Assembly: GCF_027579695.1 (NCBI RefSeq)
Contig: NC_083577.1
Location: forward strand, 67,615,741-67,679,740
Origin: Neoarius graeffei
Taxonomy: Eukaryota; Chordata; Actinopteri; Siluriformes; Ariidae
Direction: 5' to 3'
Length of the DNA: 64,000 bases
Below, in pieces: positions 10,801 to 23,713 of the stretch (position 1 is the stretch's first letter; each line of letters starts with the position of its first letter). The position numbers were made by a program, and so were the translations under genes. The notes below the pieces were generated by a model. It was not told the DNA's origin. It made no database searches and saw nothing but the letters and a program-made list of their open reading frames with translations.

Positions 10801-13800
10801 TAACAAGTAGTTTAGTCAACAGAACAGATCAGAACTGACTGAATTAATCAGTTATTATTTCCCTACCAATGTTGCATGAAGAGCCGACTATGATGCTAAT
10901 GTTGCTGTGAAACATTTAAATGCTGTGTGTGATTTTTACTTCAGGTTGTGAGGCAGAGACTGATGTGGGTGATGATCAAATTTGGCATTAATTCCATTGC
11001 TGTTTTCCATATATAGATTTGGTTATAATGTAAAGGTAGATGGTCCATCTTTCAGTGGAATTGAAGGGAGTTTTTACTTTTCACTTTTGGCAGTAATCGG
11101 AGTTTAAAATGATAGAACTTTACTTGGTTGAGCTAATTATATGACCAAAAGTATGTGGACACCTGACCATCACACCTACACATGTTTCTTCAACAAACTG
11201 TTGCCACAAAGTTGGAAGCACATAATTGTATAGGGTGTCTTTGTATGCTGTAGAATGACAATTTCTCTTGACTGGAACTAAGAGGCCCAGATCTGTTCCA
11301 GCATGACAATACCCTTGTGCACAATTTTTTTTCCACCTCTGAAATGTTGAATTATACATTTTTTAAATGTAAGTTTTTGAGTGAAGAATTTCGACTATAT
11401 TTTGCATGATAAGTAGCTCATCCGGCCAACAGGCGATGAGCTTATGCCATCACGTGTTGTCTGTCGTCTGTCCGGCATCATCCACATTTCACGAAAATCG
11501 CTTCTTCTCTCTCTCAACTCTTCACTGATTTTTATTCTTCTTGGTAGGAAGGTAGGTCTGCCTGGGGTGCATATAGCTTCTACCCAAATTTGCTTAATTA
11601 CAATTATTAATGAAGTTATGGACTAATTAAGCCTTAAGTTCAACAAAAAATCACTTCTTCTCAGTCAATTCCTCGCCATTTTGGATTGCTTCTGGCAAAT
11701 AGGTAGGTATTCCTAGGGTTTATATAGCTTCTATATATATAGTAGCTTGTATATAGCTTGTGTATAGTGTATATAACTTGCAACATTTATTGTGCAAGGT
11801 GGCCCACTTTATATCATTCCTTCTGGACTAGACGGGGCTGGAGTGAGCTACACCATCATTGACGGTCTCTTTATTGATTGCTCAACAATGACCCTGAGAT
11901 TTCTGCGAGTTTGAATATTTGAGTTTTCTGTTTTTCCCCATAAAAAAAGATAAAATTAAGATAAGATATATTCTCTTATTGATCCCCATGAGGGGAAATT
12001 CAGGTGCTGCAGCAGCTCAAGTACAGAATAAAATATAGATAAATGCTGACTTAGTTCATATATAAAATAGAATAAAGACAGAGCTAAATAAGGACAATTG
12101 CTCACAAAGACAGCAACAAACAACAAGAATTGGCAGTGGCACTACATCCACTCGTGATGTGTGTAAACTAGTGGTGTAGAGCCATATAAAGTGACACAGT
12201 GACGTGAGGTAGCTATAGGTATGGTTGAACTGTAACAATAATAGTGTAACATGTGATACGGTACATGATAATAGTGCAGATAAGGGAGGAATTGAGATAG
12301 TGCTATTACAATAGAGAAAAAGGATAAAATGTACAGAATATATACGTGTGCTGTGTGCAATGCTCCACATAAGTTCAGTGCAGGGGACACAGAGAGACAG
12401 TGTGTGTGTGTGCAATGTTTTACATGAGTCCAGTGCAGGAGAAAGAGTGTGTGTGTCAGCATGATGGCAGTCGATGTTCTCCGCTGTTGTTATACAGTCT
12501 GATGGCAGTGGGCACAAATGAGCATCTGAAGCACTCGGTCTTGCTCTTTGGTGGGAAGAGCCGATGACTGAATGAGCTGCCCATCTGCCACAGTTCCTCA
12601 TGGAGAGGCTGTGAGGGATTGTTCAGAATAGCTCTGATTTATACTTGTTCAATAATTAGACTCAACTTAGCAATAATTGTAAATTATTGTGCTACAGATG
12701 GACTAAATAGAGGTTGGATAGAAAAGAAAAAAATGGATTATTCCTAATGCTAAGGATTTTTGTTGACGTGACATCCTCTATTACCTCACCTGGGACAGAG
12801 TCCACCAGGGGGCGAAGTATTGTTTTTGGTCGAGTTTCTTTGTTTTTTTGTTAACAATATTACGGGAAAATGGCTGGATCAATCTTCATGAAACTTTCAG
12901 GATAGATGGGCATTGGTCTCAAATAGAACCTCCAACATTTTGAGGGTCATCCGGTCAAGGTCACCAAAAAGGTCAAAATCATTTTTGTTGTGGCTACTGC
13001 CTCATATACAGGTGCTAGCCACTATGTCATCGTGCTGTAAGAATGTAAGAGTGTAACAGTCATGCACTGTGCATGCGCATACACGTGTTCTGATTAAAAT
13101 GGCCGGTGAGTGTATACAATTCGGTTCACCACTCGAAATAAATGGATTAGACTAAAGAAATCGCTTTCAGACACATTTATGCTTATTACAGAGGGAAAGT
13201 GCATTCCACTGAGCTCTAGCGCCGGGCCATTTCCTGGAAATAAGAGTTTCGGTCATGGCGACAGCGTGTGTATGTCAGCCTCAGTTCAGAGGTTTCAGTT
13301 TCGAAAACTGTAAGAGGTAAGAGTAGAATAATATAAAGTACAGACACTTGGTATATTTTACTTCTCATCTCGTCTCGTCTTCTTCCGCTTTATCCGGGAC
13401 CGGGTCGCGGAGGCAGCAGTCTAAGCATGGAAGCCCAAACTTCCCTCTCCCCAGACACCTCGGTCAGCTCCTCGGGAAGAACACCGAGGCGTTCCCAGGC
13501 CAGCCGAGAGACATAGTCCCTCCAGCGTGTCCTGGGTCTTCCCTGGGGCCTCCTCCCGGGGGGACATGCCTGGAACACCTCCCCAGGGAGGCGTCCAGGA
13601 GGCATCCAAAAAAGATGCCCGAGCCACCTCACCTGGTTCTTCTCGATGTGGAGGAGCAGCGGCTCTACTCTGAGCTCCTCCCGAGTGACTGTGCTTCTCA
13701 CCCTATCTCTAAGGGAGCGCCCAGCCACCCTGCGAAGGAAACTCATTTCAGCCGCTTGTATCCGCGATCTTGTTCTTTCGGTCATTACCCAAAGCTCATG

Positions 13801-16800
13801 ACCATAGGTGAGAGTCAGAACATAGATCGACTGGTAAATTGAGAGCTTCGCCTTTTGGCTCAGCTCCTTCTTCACCACGACGGACCGGTAAAGCGACCGC
13901 ATCACTGCGGAGGCTGCACCGATCCACCTGTCGATCTCACGCTCCATCCTTCCCTCACTCATGAACAAGATCCCGAGATACTTAAACTCTTCCACTTGAG
14001 GCAGGACTTCTTCACCAACCTGGAGAGGGCAAGCCACCCTTTTCCGGTTGAGAACCATGGCCTCGGACTTGGAGGTGCTGATTCTCATCCCAGCCGCTTC
14101 ACACTCGACTGCAAACCACCCAAGTGCATGCTGGAGGTCCTGGCTTGAAGAAGCCAACAGGACAACATCATCCGCAAAAAGCAGAGATGAAATCCTGTGG
14201 TTCCCAAACAAGATTCCTTCCGGCCCCTGGCTGCGCCTAGAAATTCTGTCCATAAAAATTATGAACAGAACCGGTGACAAAGGGCAGCCCTGCCGGAGTC
14301 CAACATGCACTAGGAACAGGTCTGACTTACTGCCGGCAATGCGAACCAGACTCCTGCTCCGTTCGTACAGGGACCGGACAGCCCTTAGCAAAGAGCCCCG
14401 AACCCCATACTCCCGAAGCACCCCCCACAGAATACCATGGGGGACACGGTCGAATGCCTTCTCCAGATCCACAAAGCACATGTGGACTGGTTGGGCAAAC
14501 TCCCATGAACCCTCGAGCACCCTATGAAGGGTATAGAGCTGGTCCAGTGTTCCGCGACCAGGACGAAAACCGCATTGTTCCTCCTGGATCCGAGGTTCGA
14601 CTATTGGTCGAATTCTCCTCTCCAGTACCCTAGAGTAAACTTTCCCTGGGAGGCTGAGAAGTGTGATTCCCCTATAATTGGAGCACACTCTCCGGTCCCC
14701 TTTCTTAAAAAGAGGGACCACCACCCCAGTCTGCCACTCCAGAGGCACTGTCCCTGACCACCACGCGATTTTGCAGAGGCGTGTCAACCAAGACAGCCCC
14801 ACAACATCCAGAGACTTGAGATACTCAGGGCAGATCTCATCCACCCCTGGTGCCTTGCCACCGAGGAGCTTGCAAACCACCTCAGTGACTTCGGCTTGGG
14901 TAATGGACGAGTCCACCTCTGAGTCATCAGCCTCAGTCTCCTCAATGGAAGACATGACGGTGGGATTGAGGAGATCCTCAAAGTATTCCTTCCACCGCCC
15001 GACAATGTCCCCAGTCGAGGTCAACAGCTCCCCACCCGCACTGTAAACAGTGTTGGCAGAGTACTGCTTCCCCCTCCTGAGGCGCCGGATGGTTTGCCAG
15101 AATTTCTTCGAGGCCGACCGATAGTCCTTCTCCATGGCCTCCCCGAACTCCTCCCAGTTCCGAGTTTTTGCCTCCGCAACTGCCCGAGCTGCAGCACGCC
15201 TGGCCTGCCGATACCCGTCAGCTGCCTCAGGGGTCCCAGAGGTCAACATGGCCCGATAGGACTCCTTCTTCAGCTTGACAGCATCCCTTACTTCCGGTGT
15301 CCACCACCGGGTTCGGGGATTGCCGCCACGACAGGCACCAGAGACCTTGCGGCCACAGCTCTGAACAGCTGCGTCCACAATGGAGGTAGAGAACATGGTC
15401 CACTCAGACTCAATGTCCCCCGCCTCCCTCGGAAGCTGGGAAAAGCTCTCCCGGAGGTGGGAGTTAAAGACCTCCCCAGCAGAGTGCTCGGCCAGACGTT
15501 CCCAACAGACCCTCACCATACGTTTGGGCCTGCCAGGTCTGTCCAGCTTCCTCCTCCACCAGCAGATCCAACTCACCACCAGGTGGTGATCAGTTGACAG
15601 CTTAGTCCCTCTCTTCACCCGAGTGTCCAAGACATAGGGCCGGAGATCAGATGAAACCACAACAAAGTCTATCATCGACCTCCGACCTAAGGTGTCCTGG
15701 TGCCACGTGCACTTATGGACACCCCTATGCTCAAACATGGTGTTCGTTATGGACAAACCGTGACTAGCACAGAAGTCCAATAACAAAACACCACTCAGGT
15801 TCAGATTGGGGAGGCCGTTCCTCCCAACCACGCCCCTCCAGGTGTCACTGTCATCGCCCACATGAGCATTGAAGTCCCCCCAGTAACACAATGGAGTCCC
15901 CAGTCTGAGCACCCTTCAGTACCTCTCCCAGGGACTCCAAGAAGGCCGGATACTCTATACTGCTATTTGGCCCATAGGCACAAACAACAGCAAGAGCCCT
16001 CTCCCCAATCCGAAGGCGCAGAGAGGCGACCCTCTCGTTCACTGGGGTAAACTCCAACACATGGCGGCTGAGCTGGGGAGCTATAAGCAAGCCCACACCA
16101 GCCCGCCGCCGCTCACCATGGGCGACTCCAGAGAAGTGGAGAGTCCAACCCCTCTCGAGGAGCTGGGTTCCAGAGCCCAAGCTGTGCGTGGAGGTGAGCC
16201 CGACTGTCTCTAGCCAGTACCTCTCAACCTCCCGCACAAGCTCAGGCTCTTTCCCCCCCAGCGAAGTGACATTCCATGTCCCAACAGCTAGCCGCTGTGT
16301 CCGGGGATCAGGTCGTCGAGGCCCCTGCCTTCGACTGCCACCCAATCCACACTGCACCAGTCCCCTACTGCTACCTCTGTGGGTGGTGAACCCACAGGAG
16401 GTCAGGCCCACGTCACCTCTTCGGGCTGAGCCCGGCCGGGCCCCATGGGCAAAGGCCCGGCCACCAAGCGCTTGCATACGAGCCCCAACCCCAGGCCTGG
16501 CTCCAGGGTGGGGCCCCAGCTGCGCCATACCGGGCAATGTCACGGTCCTTGATGGTTTCTCCATAAGGGTTTTGGTGAACTGCTCTTGGTCTGGCCTGTC
16601 ACCTAGGACCTGTCTGCCTTGGGAAACCCTGACAGGGGCATAATGCCCCCGACAACATAGCTCCTAGGATCATTCAGGCACACAAACCCCTCCACCACAA
16701 TAAGGTGGCAGTTCTAGGAGGGGTATTTTACTTCTGTGATTTTTAAATTGTTAATTTTTGGATTACTCTTCATTTTTGTGGCTACTGCCTCATAGAGTAA

Positions 16801-18282
16801 ATCTATATGCTACATTTACTGTATGGACATGGCATCAGAAAACAATTTTATTTATAAGCAGGAGCCACATGTACCCATAGGGCACCTATTTTTTCCACGA
16901 TATCTTCCTTCATAGTCCTCATAAGTGCGACCGGGCAAGGTTGTTTTTGCCTGGCAACACTTGTTAAAACTAATATGTCTTCTATAGCAGATGTGTAAAA
17001 CTGTCCCAAAGCACTTTGTGGTAAATTCCTTCCATGAAGAAGATTTGTGAGCAAGTGTTAAATCTAAATGTCTGAAATGTTTCTTCTTTGGTTTTTGTAG
17101 ATTATATGACTGTAGATTCTGGTTTGGAGTTCAGAGCCTTGCTCAGACAGAAAAACATCCCCTGCAGAGAGATCAGAATCATCCCCTCCAATAACCATGG
17201 TAACAAATTACTTTCATTAACTCTGAAATGACACACAATGGTCAGCATATGCATAATGATTTTTTTCGATAATAAGTGACTGTGCATAAAGTACACGAAA
17301 GATGGTACTACTGAAAAGCATGTTTATTCTAATGCTATTATAATGAGCTATGTGTTTGCAGCACTGCGACTGGAGCTCAGCTTCCCTGTGGATTTTGATG
17401 AGAGTAATCAGCATCCTCTGCTCTTCATACTGTACGTTCATGCATTATTTTCCATTTCGCCATTCTTACACACATACACAAATACATACACACACCCATT
17501 GTGTGTACAAGAGAAAGAGCTTGAACGCTACCAAAACCAGCATTAGGCTTAAAAGTCATTTCCTGTTTACAACAGAGAAAGTAGAAACTGAAACCAGTAC
17601 AGTTATAAAGAAAGTTTGTAATTGGCTTCCTGGTACACTGATTAGTTGTAAAAATAAAAAGATTGTAGTATTATAGTTAAAAAGCAAAAACACTCATTAA
17701 GAAAATGTTTCAGTAGCATTTCAATTTCAGTAAGCACCCATTAGATGAAACGTACAGTAAAGATTGAAATTAAACAGAATACATTAGTGAAATTGTGTAA
17801 TCCATTGCATAATGAACTATTATCTGAAGCATTATGTAATCACTAATCAGTACCATATTAGAAAGAACATTTTTAAAGCTTTTCCATCCCATTGCACAGA
17901 TGATCTCGTTTATTAGGAAGATAAAACTTATCCCAAATGTTTTAAAAATTCATTTTAAAATAGATTTGAATTGTAAATAAATCACTTTAGACCTTGAACA
18001 TAGTTCCTTTTTCGTTTTATCTCATTGATAGTTGTTTTTGGATTCAAAACCAATTATCTTGAATAGAGACACTCTCAGCCTTAAATGGAAGAGTGTGTGT
18101 AGGAACATTCAGATGTGTTGCCATTCAGTTAGAGCACTGGTATTACAGAAGCTTGACACACACTCTGATAGCTCTTTATTGATCCTGGCACATCACTGAT
18201 TACCTATCACCTGCTATTGATTTCATGACACTTTTTTTCAGTCTGCTTTCATTCTGTGGACAGTGTGGTATACACGTGCATG

Positions 18283-18322
<40 letters not shown>

Positions 18323-21300
18323 CACACACTCATACCAACAAGCATTTTCTCCTTTGTCTTTGTTTTTAGTGACAGTGCCCCTGGTGGTCAGCAGGTGAGT
18401 GAGCAATTTCATCTGGAATGGGACTCTGTACTGGTGAGCTCAGACAATGTGATTGTGGCTCGTCTGGACGGCAGAGGCAGCGGCTTCCAGGGACAAAAGA
18501 TACTACAGGAAGTGCACAAGCGTCTGGGAGTGGTGGAGCTCCAGGATCATCTCACTGCTCTAGAGTAAGAGTGTCTTTTCAATACCATATGTCTCACTTG
18601 TCACATATACAAGCTACACTTCATGAGTTCTTACTTTGAAGTATGCAGTATACTGTACAGTACCAGTCAAAAGTTTGGACACCCCGACTCATTCATAGGT
18701 TTTTCTGTAGAGCAGCGGCTACAAATATCGACACCTTAACAATCTTTTGGCCATTGCAAAAGTAGAAAAGACTTTCAATATGTAAATTGTGCATGAATAA
18801 TTACTCAAACTTCCACTGGAAAAAAAAAGAGTTGATTCCTGATTACTTAGCATATCAGATAATGTGACACCGTTCCACAAGTATTAAGACCTTCGTCCGC
18901 AGTTATCGACACACAGATGGTTATTTATAAAAAATAAAAATAATCGGTATGTGGTATTAAGTTAACAAAATATAGTTTTTATTTAAAATTTGTTTTACAT
19001 AGACTTATATTTAGTACAAAATATATTTTATATAAATATATCGATGTCAGTGTTTACGTAAACGAGGAAGTAATTCTAATATTTGTAAACAAATGAACTG
19101 ATAATGTTTAACCTGTCAGAAAATCTTTTTGCTCCACTTTCTACCCTCTTTCTAAGTATTTTCATAGATCACATTTTGTTAATCGTTCGTTGTTGTTTGT
19201 ATTAATTTCTAGTTTTGTAGTTTACCAATAAATGTCAGGCAATTGACATTGTAACCACATGAAAATCCAGGTCAAAGGTCGCATGTCATTCCCCGAACTA
19301 AAATATAAAATGTCTACTGATATTGTAGTATGTGGTAGATATTTACAACAAACTGCAAAAAAAAAAAAAAAAATTCTGAATGGAATAGAAAAATCTGAAT
19401 ATTTTAAGCATGTAATTTTTCTATGCTAGGAATTTAATTCTGGTCTAATTCTATTTATTGCAATCGGATTCCAAATACTCTATAAACATTCCATTCTGTT
19501 ATGAATCAGAAAAAATATTATAAATCACAGCACTTTTATTTTTCTGAGTGCTTCATCTACTTCAACAATGTTACACAAAGATCGATCCATAACAGTTGTA
19601 AATGTCACTTAATTTCACAGGGTGTCGATAATGGTGGACACCGGTGAAAATGATCACTATTATCGACACCTCACGTGACTTCTCAAATGTGCATTTAAAT
19701 ACAGAATGGCGACTGTCAAATGAAAGAGTAAGAAATAAAGTAGGTTTCAACAAGGAGATCATGAAATATCGGTGAATTTGATAAGTAAAAACATGTCCAT
19801 GATCTTTCCACCATGCTTACCTGCAATGATAACGTCCGGGTTTTCCTCAAATTGCTGATCGTGCTAAAAAATTCCATCTCGAGTAACAAGCTGTGTCAGC
19901 AGACGACAAGATCAAAGGGCGAGGCAGGTCTTCCGGTTGATTAATTAACCAATAATAACTGTTGTAACGGAAACTCACCCTTGTAAAATTGTTTTTTATT
20001 GGTAAATCTGAAAAGGTGTTGATAATTATGGACTGTCGATAATTGTAGCCACCGCTCTAGTTTGATTATTTTTCTATTTTGTAGAACAATACTGAAGACA
20101 TCAAAACTATGAAATAACATCTGGAACATATATGGAATTATGTGGTAAACAAAAAAGTGCTAAAATTTGAAAATATTAATATTATGTTTCATATTTTAGA
20201 TTCTTCAAAGTAGCTGGTGTTTACCTTGATGACGCTTTACACACTGGCATTAGCTTAACCAGATTCATGAGGTAGTCACTTGGAATGCTTTTCAGTTAAC
20301 AGCTGTGCCTCGTCAAAAGTTAATTCGTGCAATTTCTTGCCTTCTTAATGCATTTGAGATCAAACAGTAAATAATAAAAATACAGTAAATAGCCCTATTC
20401 CACAACTCTAGTAATCCATGTTATGTCAAGAACTGCTCAATTAAGTAAAGAGAAATGACATCCATGTAAGACATGAAGTATCTTTTAATTAACAAATATA
20501 AAGAAAAACCACTGAATTAAAAGGTGTCCAAACATTTTTTGGTACTGTATCGTGCCTTGCAAAAGTATTCATCCCCCTTGGTGTTTGTCCTCTTTTGTGA
20601 CATTACAAGCTGGAATTAAAATGGATTTTGGGGGGGTTAGTACCATTTAATTTACACAACATGCCTACCACTTTAAAGGTGCACTTTTTTTTTGCATTGT
20701 GACACAAACAATAATTAAGATGAAAAAAACAGAAATCTGGAGTGTGCATAAGTATTCAACACCCCCCCCCCCCCCCCCAAAAAAGGAAAAAAAATTAAAT
20801 ACTTTATAGAGCCACCTTTTGCTATAATTACAGCTGCAAGTCTCTTGGGGTATGTCTCTACTAAGTTAGCACATCTAGCCACTGGGATTTTTGCCCATTC
20901 CTCAAGGCAAAACTGCTCCAACTCCTTCAAGTTAGATGGGTTGCATTGGTGTACAGCAATCTTCAAGTTATGCCACAGATTCTCAATTGGATTGAGATCT
21001 GGGCTTTGATGAGGCCATTCCAAGACATTCCAATGATTCCCTTTAAACCACTCCAGTGTAGCTTTAACAGTATGTTTAGGGTCATTGTCCTGCTGGAACG
21101 TTAACCTTCGTCCCAGTCTCAAACCTCTGGTCGACTCAAACAAGTTTTCCTCCAGAATTTCCCTGTATTTAGTGCCATCCATCTTTCCTTCAGTCCTGAC
21201 CAGCTTTCCTGTCCCTGCAGATGAAAAACATCTCCATAGCATGATCCCGCCACCACCATGCTTCATTGTAAGAATGGTGTTCTCAGGGTGTTGGGTTTGT

Positions 21301-23261
21301 GCTGCACCTGGCATTTCCCATGATGGCCAAAACGTTCAATTTTTGTCTCATTTGACCAGATAATCTTCTTCCATGTGTTTGGGGAGTCTGCCACATGCTG
21401 TTGGGCAAACTCCAAACATGATTTTTTTAAGCAATGACTTTTTTACTGTCCACTCTTCCATAAAGCCCCGCTCTGTGGAGTGTATGGCTTAAAGTGGTCC
21501 TATGGACAAATACTCCCATCTCTGCTGTGGATCTTTGCAGCTCCCTCAGCATTACCTTTGGTGTCTTTGTTGCATCTCTGATTAATGCCCTCCTTGCCCA
21601 ATCTGTGAGTTTTTGTGGGTGGCCTTCTCTTGTCAGGTTTGTAGTGGTGCCATATTCTTTCCATTTTGCTATAATGGATTTAATGGTGCTCCCTGGGATA
21701 TTCAAAGTTTGGGATATTTTTTATGACCCAACCCTGATCTATTCTTCTACACAACTTTGTCTCTGACCTGTTTGGAGTGCTCCTTGGTTTTCATGTTGCT
21801 TGCTTAGTAGTGTTGCAGAGTCAGGGTCCTTCCAGAACAGGTTGATTTATACAGACATCATGTGACAGATCATGTGACACTTTGATTGTGGATCTTAATC
21901 AACTAATTATGTGACTTATGAAGTGAATTGTTTGGACCAGCTCTTATTTAGAAGTTTAATACGAAATGGGGTGAATACTTATGCACACTCCAGATTTCTG
22001 TTTTTTCATCTTAATTATTGTTTGTGTCACAATAAAAAAAAATGTATGCCTTTAAAGTGGTAGGCATGTTGTGTAAATCAAATGGTGATTCCCCCCCCCC
22101 CCCCCCCAAAAAAAAAAAAAAAAAAAATTCATTGTAATTCCAGCTTGTAATGCAACAAAACAGGGCAAACACCAAGGGGGATGAATACTTTTGCAAGGCA
22201 CTGTATGTCTGCAACCTCTGAAAAACGGATTTGTACATTCATATTAAAACCATACTGCTTCTTTTATTACTGATGAAATTCTTATTCAATTCAAATCCGT
22301 TTTATTTGTATAGCACTTTTAACAAAAGGCATTGTCACAAAGCAGCTTTACAGAAATTCGGAGGCTTAGATTTAGGTGCCTAATAAGCAAGCCAGAGGCT
22401 ACAGTGGTGAGAACAAACTCCCTGAGACGATATGAGGAAGAAACCCTGAGAGGAACACAGTCAATAATCTATGAGAGGCTGTGCGTTACAGTGATTTATC
22501 ATGGGTTTTCTTGAGCACGAGGTGAGGCGGCAGCAAAAAATGAAGTTTAGTGTTCAATAAATAATTAAATTTATTATTGATAATTTTCACAATAAACAAT
22601 TCTCTCAGTGTAGTCTGTGAACAGTAAGCTTTGGTTGCTAAGCAACATATTGGACAAAGATTCTGGCATTCCATGGACAGAACAATGGTTTTAGTGTAAT
22701 GGTTTAATTGGTTTAAAACCTGGCACATTAATACAGAATCTAATTACTGTGATGAGGTCACAGGAGTTTAAATGGTATTTATAATGATATGGTTTGATAA
22801 TGAGTATTAGATATGGCTCCTATTATATTTGGCTGGAATGAACACCTTTGATGATATGATTAAGGATGTCTAATGTAACACATGCAGTATGGATTAATTC
22901 AGCTTTGGTAATCTTGTATGTATTTCCAGGTATCTGCTGAAGCGAAGGTACATCGATGGGAGCAGGATTGGTGTTTTTGGCAAGGTGAAGAGAACACAGT
23001 TATTATATTATTCTGCTTCAGAAATAAAATATCATGTGGTGTTTCTTCCACTACAGAAACAGCTCCTTTCTTAATTCACAAATGTTTAAATATTTACTAC
23101 AAAACTGGTACTGATGAAGTTATTAGATGTCAAGGGGATGATAAAAAAATCCCAACATTATGTGAATGTTTGAAATACTTTTATATTGATCTGTTAAAGT
23201 TTTCAACCTCAGTGTTTTTCACGAGTTATCTAGCAGAATACATAAGTAGTAGAAACTCTTA

Positions 23262-23300
<39 letters not shown>

Positions 23301-23675
23301 GCATATGGCGGCTTCATAAGCTCTCTTCTCCTCCTATCTCACGTCTCTCCATTCCGCTGTGGTGTTGCCATGGCACCCGTCTCTGACTGGAGACTCTATG
23401 GTACCACAGAAGACATTACAGTACAATAACACTAACAGTATCACACCTCACAAAACACTGTATATTGTGATGATATAGACATATTACCTTCTTTTAGAGA
23501 CTTGAAATGCCATTTCAAATGTTTGAATTGGAATGAGTTATTTGACCTTTACGAAACCGATCCTCATTTGTTTATCTGTGAAGCTTCAGCATTTACAGAG
23601 CGATATTTCGGATTCCCAACTAAGGATGAGCACAAGTATCAGGTAAGGCAAGTTACACAGGCTCTCTTCTTCTCC

Positions 23676-23713
<38 letters not shown>

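Larger units (their letters stand above)
13365..16723 (-). mobile_element. Rex3 (RTE clade) non-LTR retrotransposon, full length
   Basis: The 3359-bp element is flanked by the perfect 11-bp duplication TATTTTACTTC (13354-13364 and 16724-16734). Coding runs right to left: apurinic endonuclease, reverse transcriptase, C-terminal domain. The 3' end is a short (GACGA)n-type tail at the left (tcatctcgtctcgtcttc). It is the best preserved retroelement in the window and has a single visible frameshift. Confidence 0.95.

Noticed and set aside
12056..12601. 181-codon minus-strand ORF
   Set aside because: Composition is that of LINE 3' UTR; only the first part resembles the end of a LINE protein.
13390..15912. 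Large host gene on the minus strand
   Set aside because: Endonuclease, RT and RTE C-terminal motifs plus an 11-bp target duplication identify it as Rex3.
13348..16643. Long + strand ORFs opposite Rex3
   Set aside because: They are antisense shadows in GC-rich coding sequence without any domain signal.
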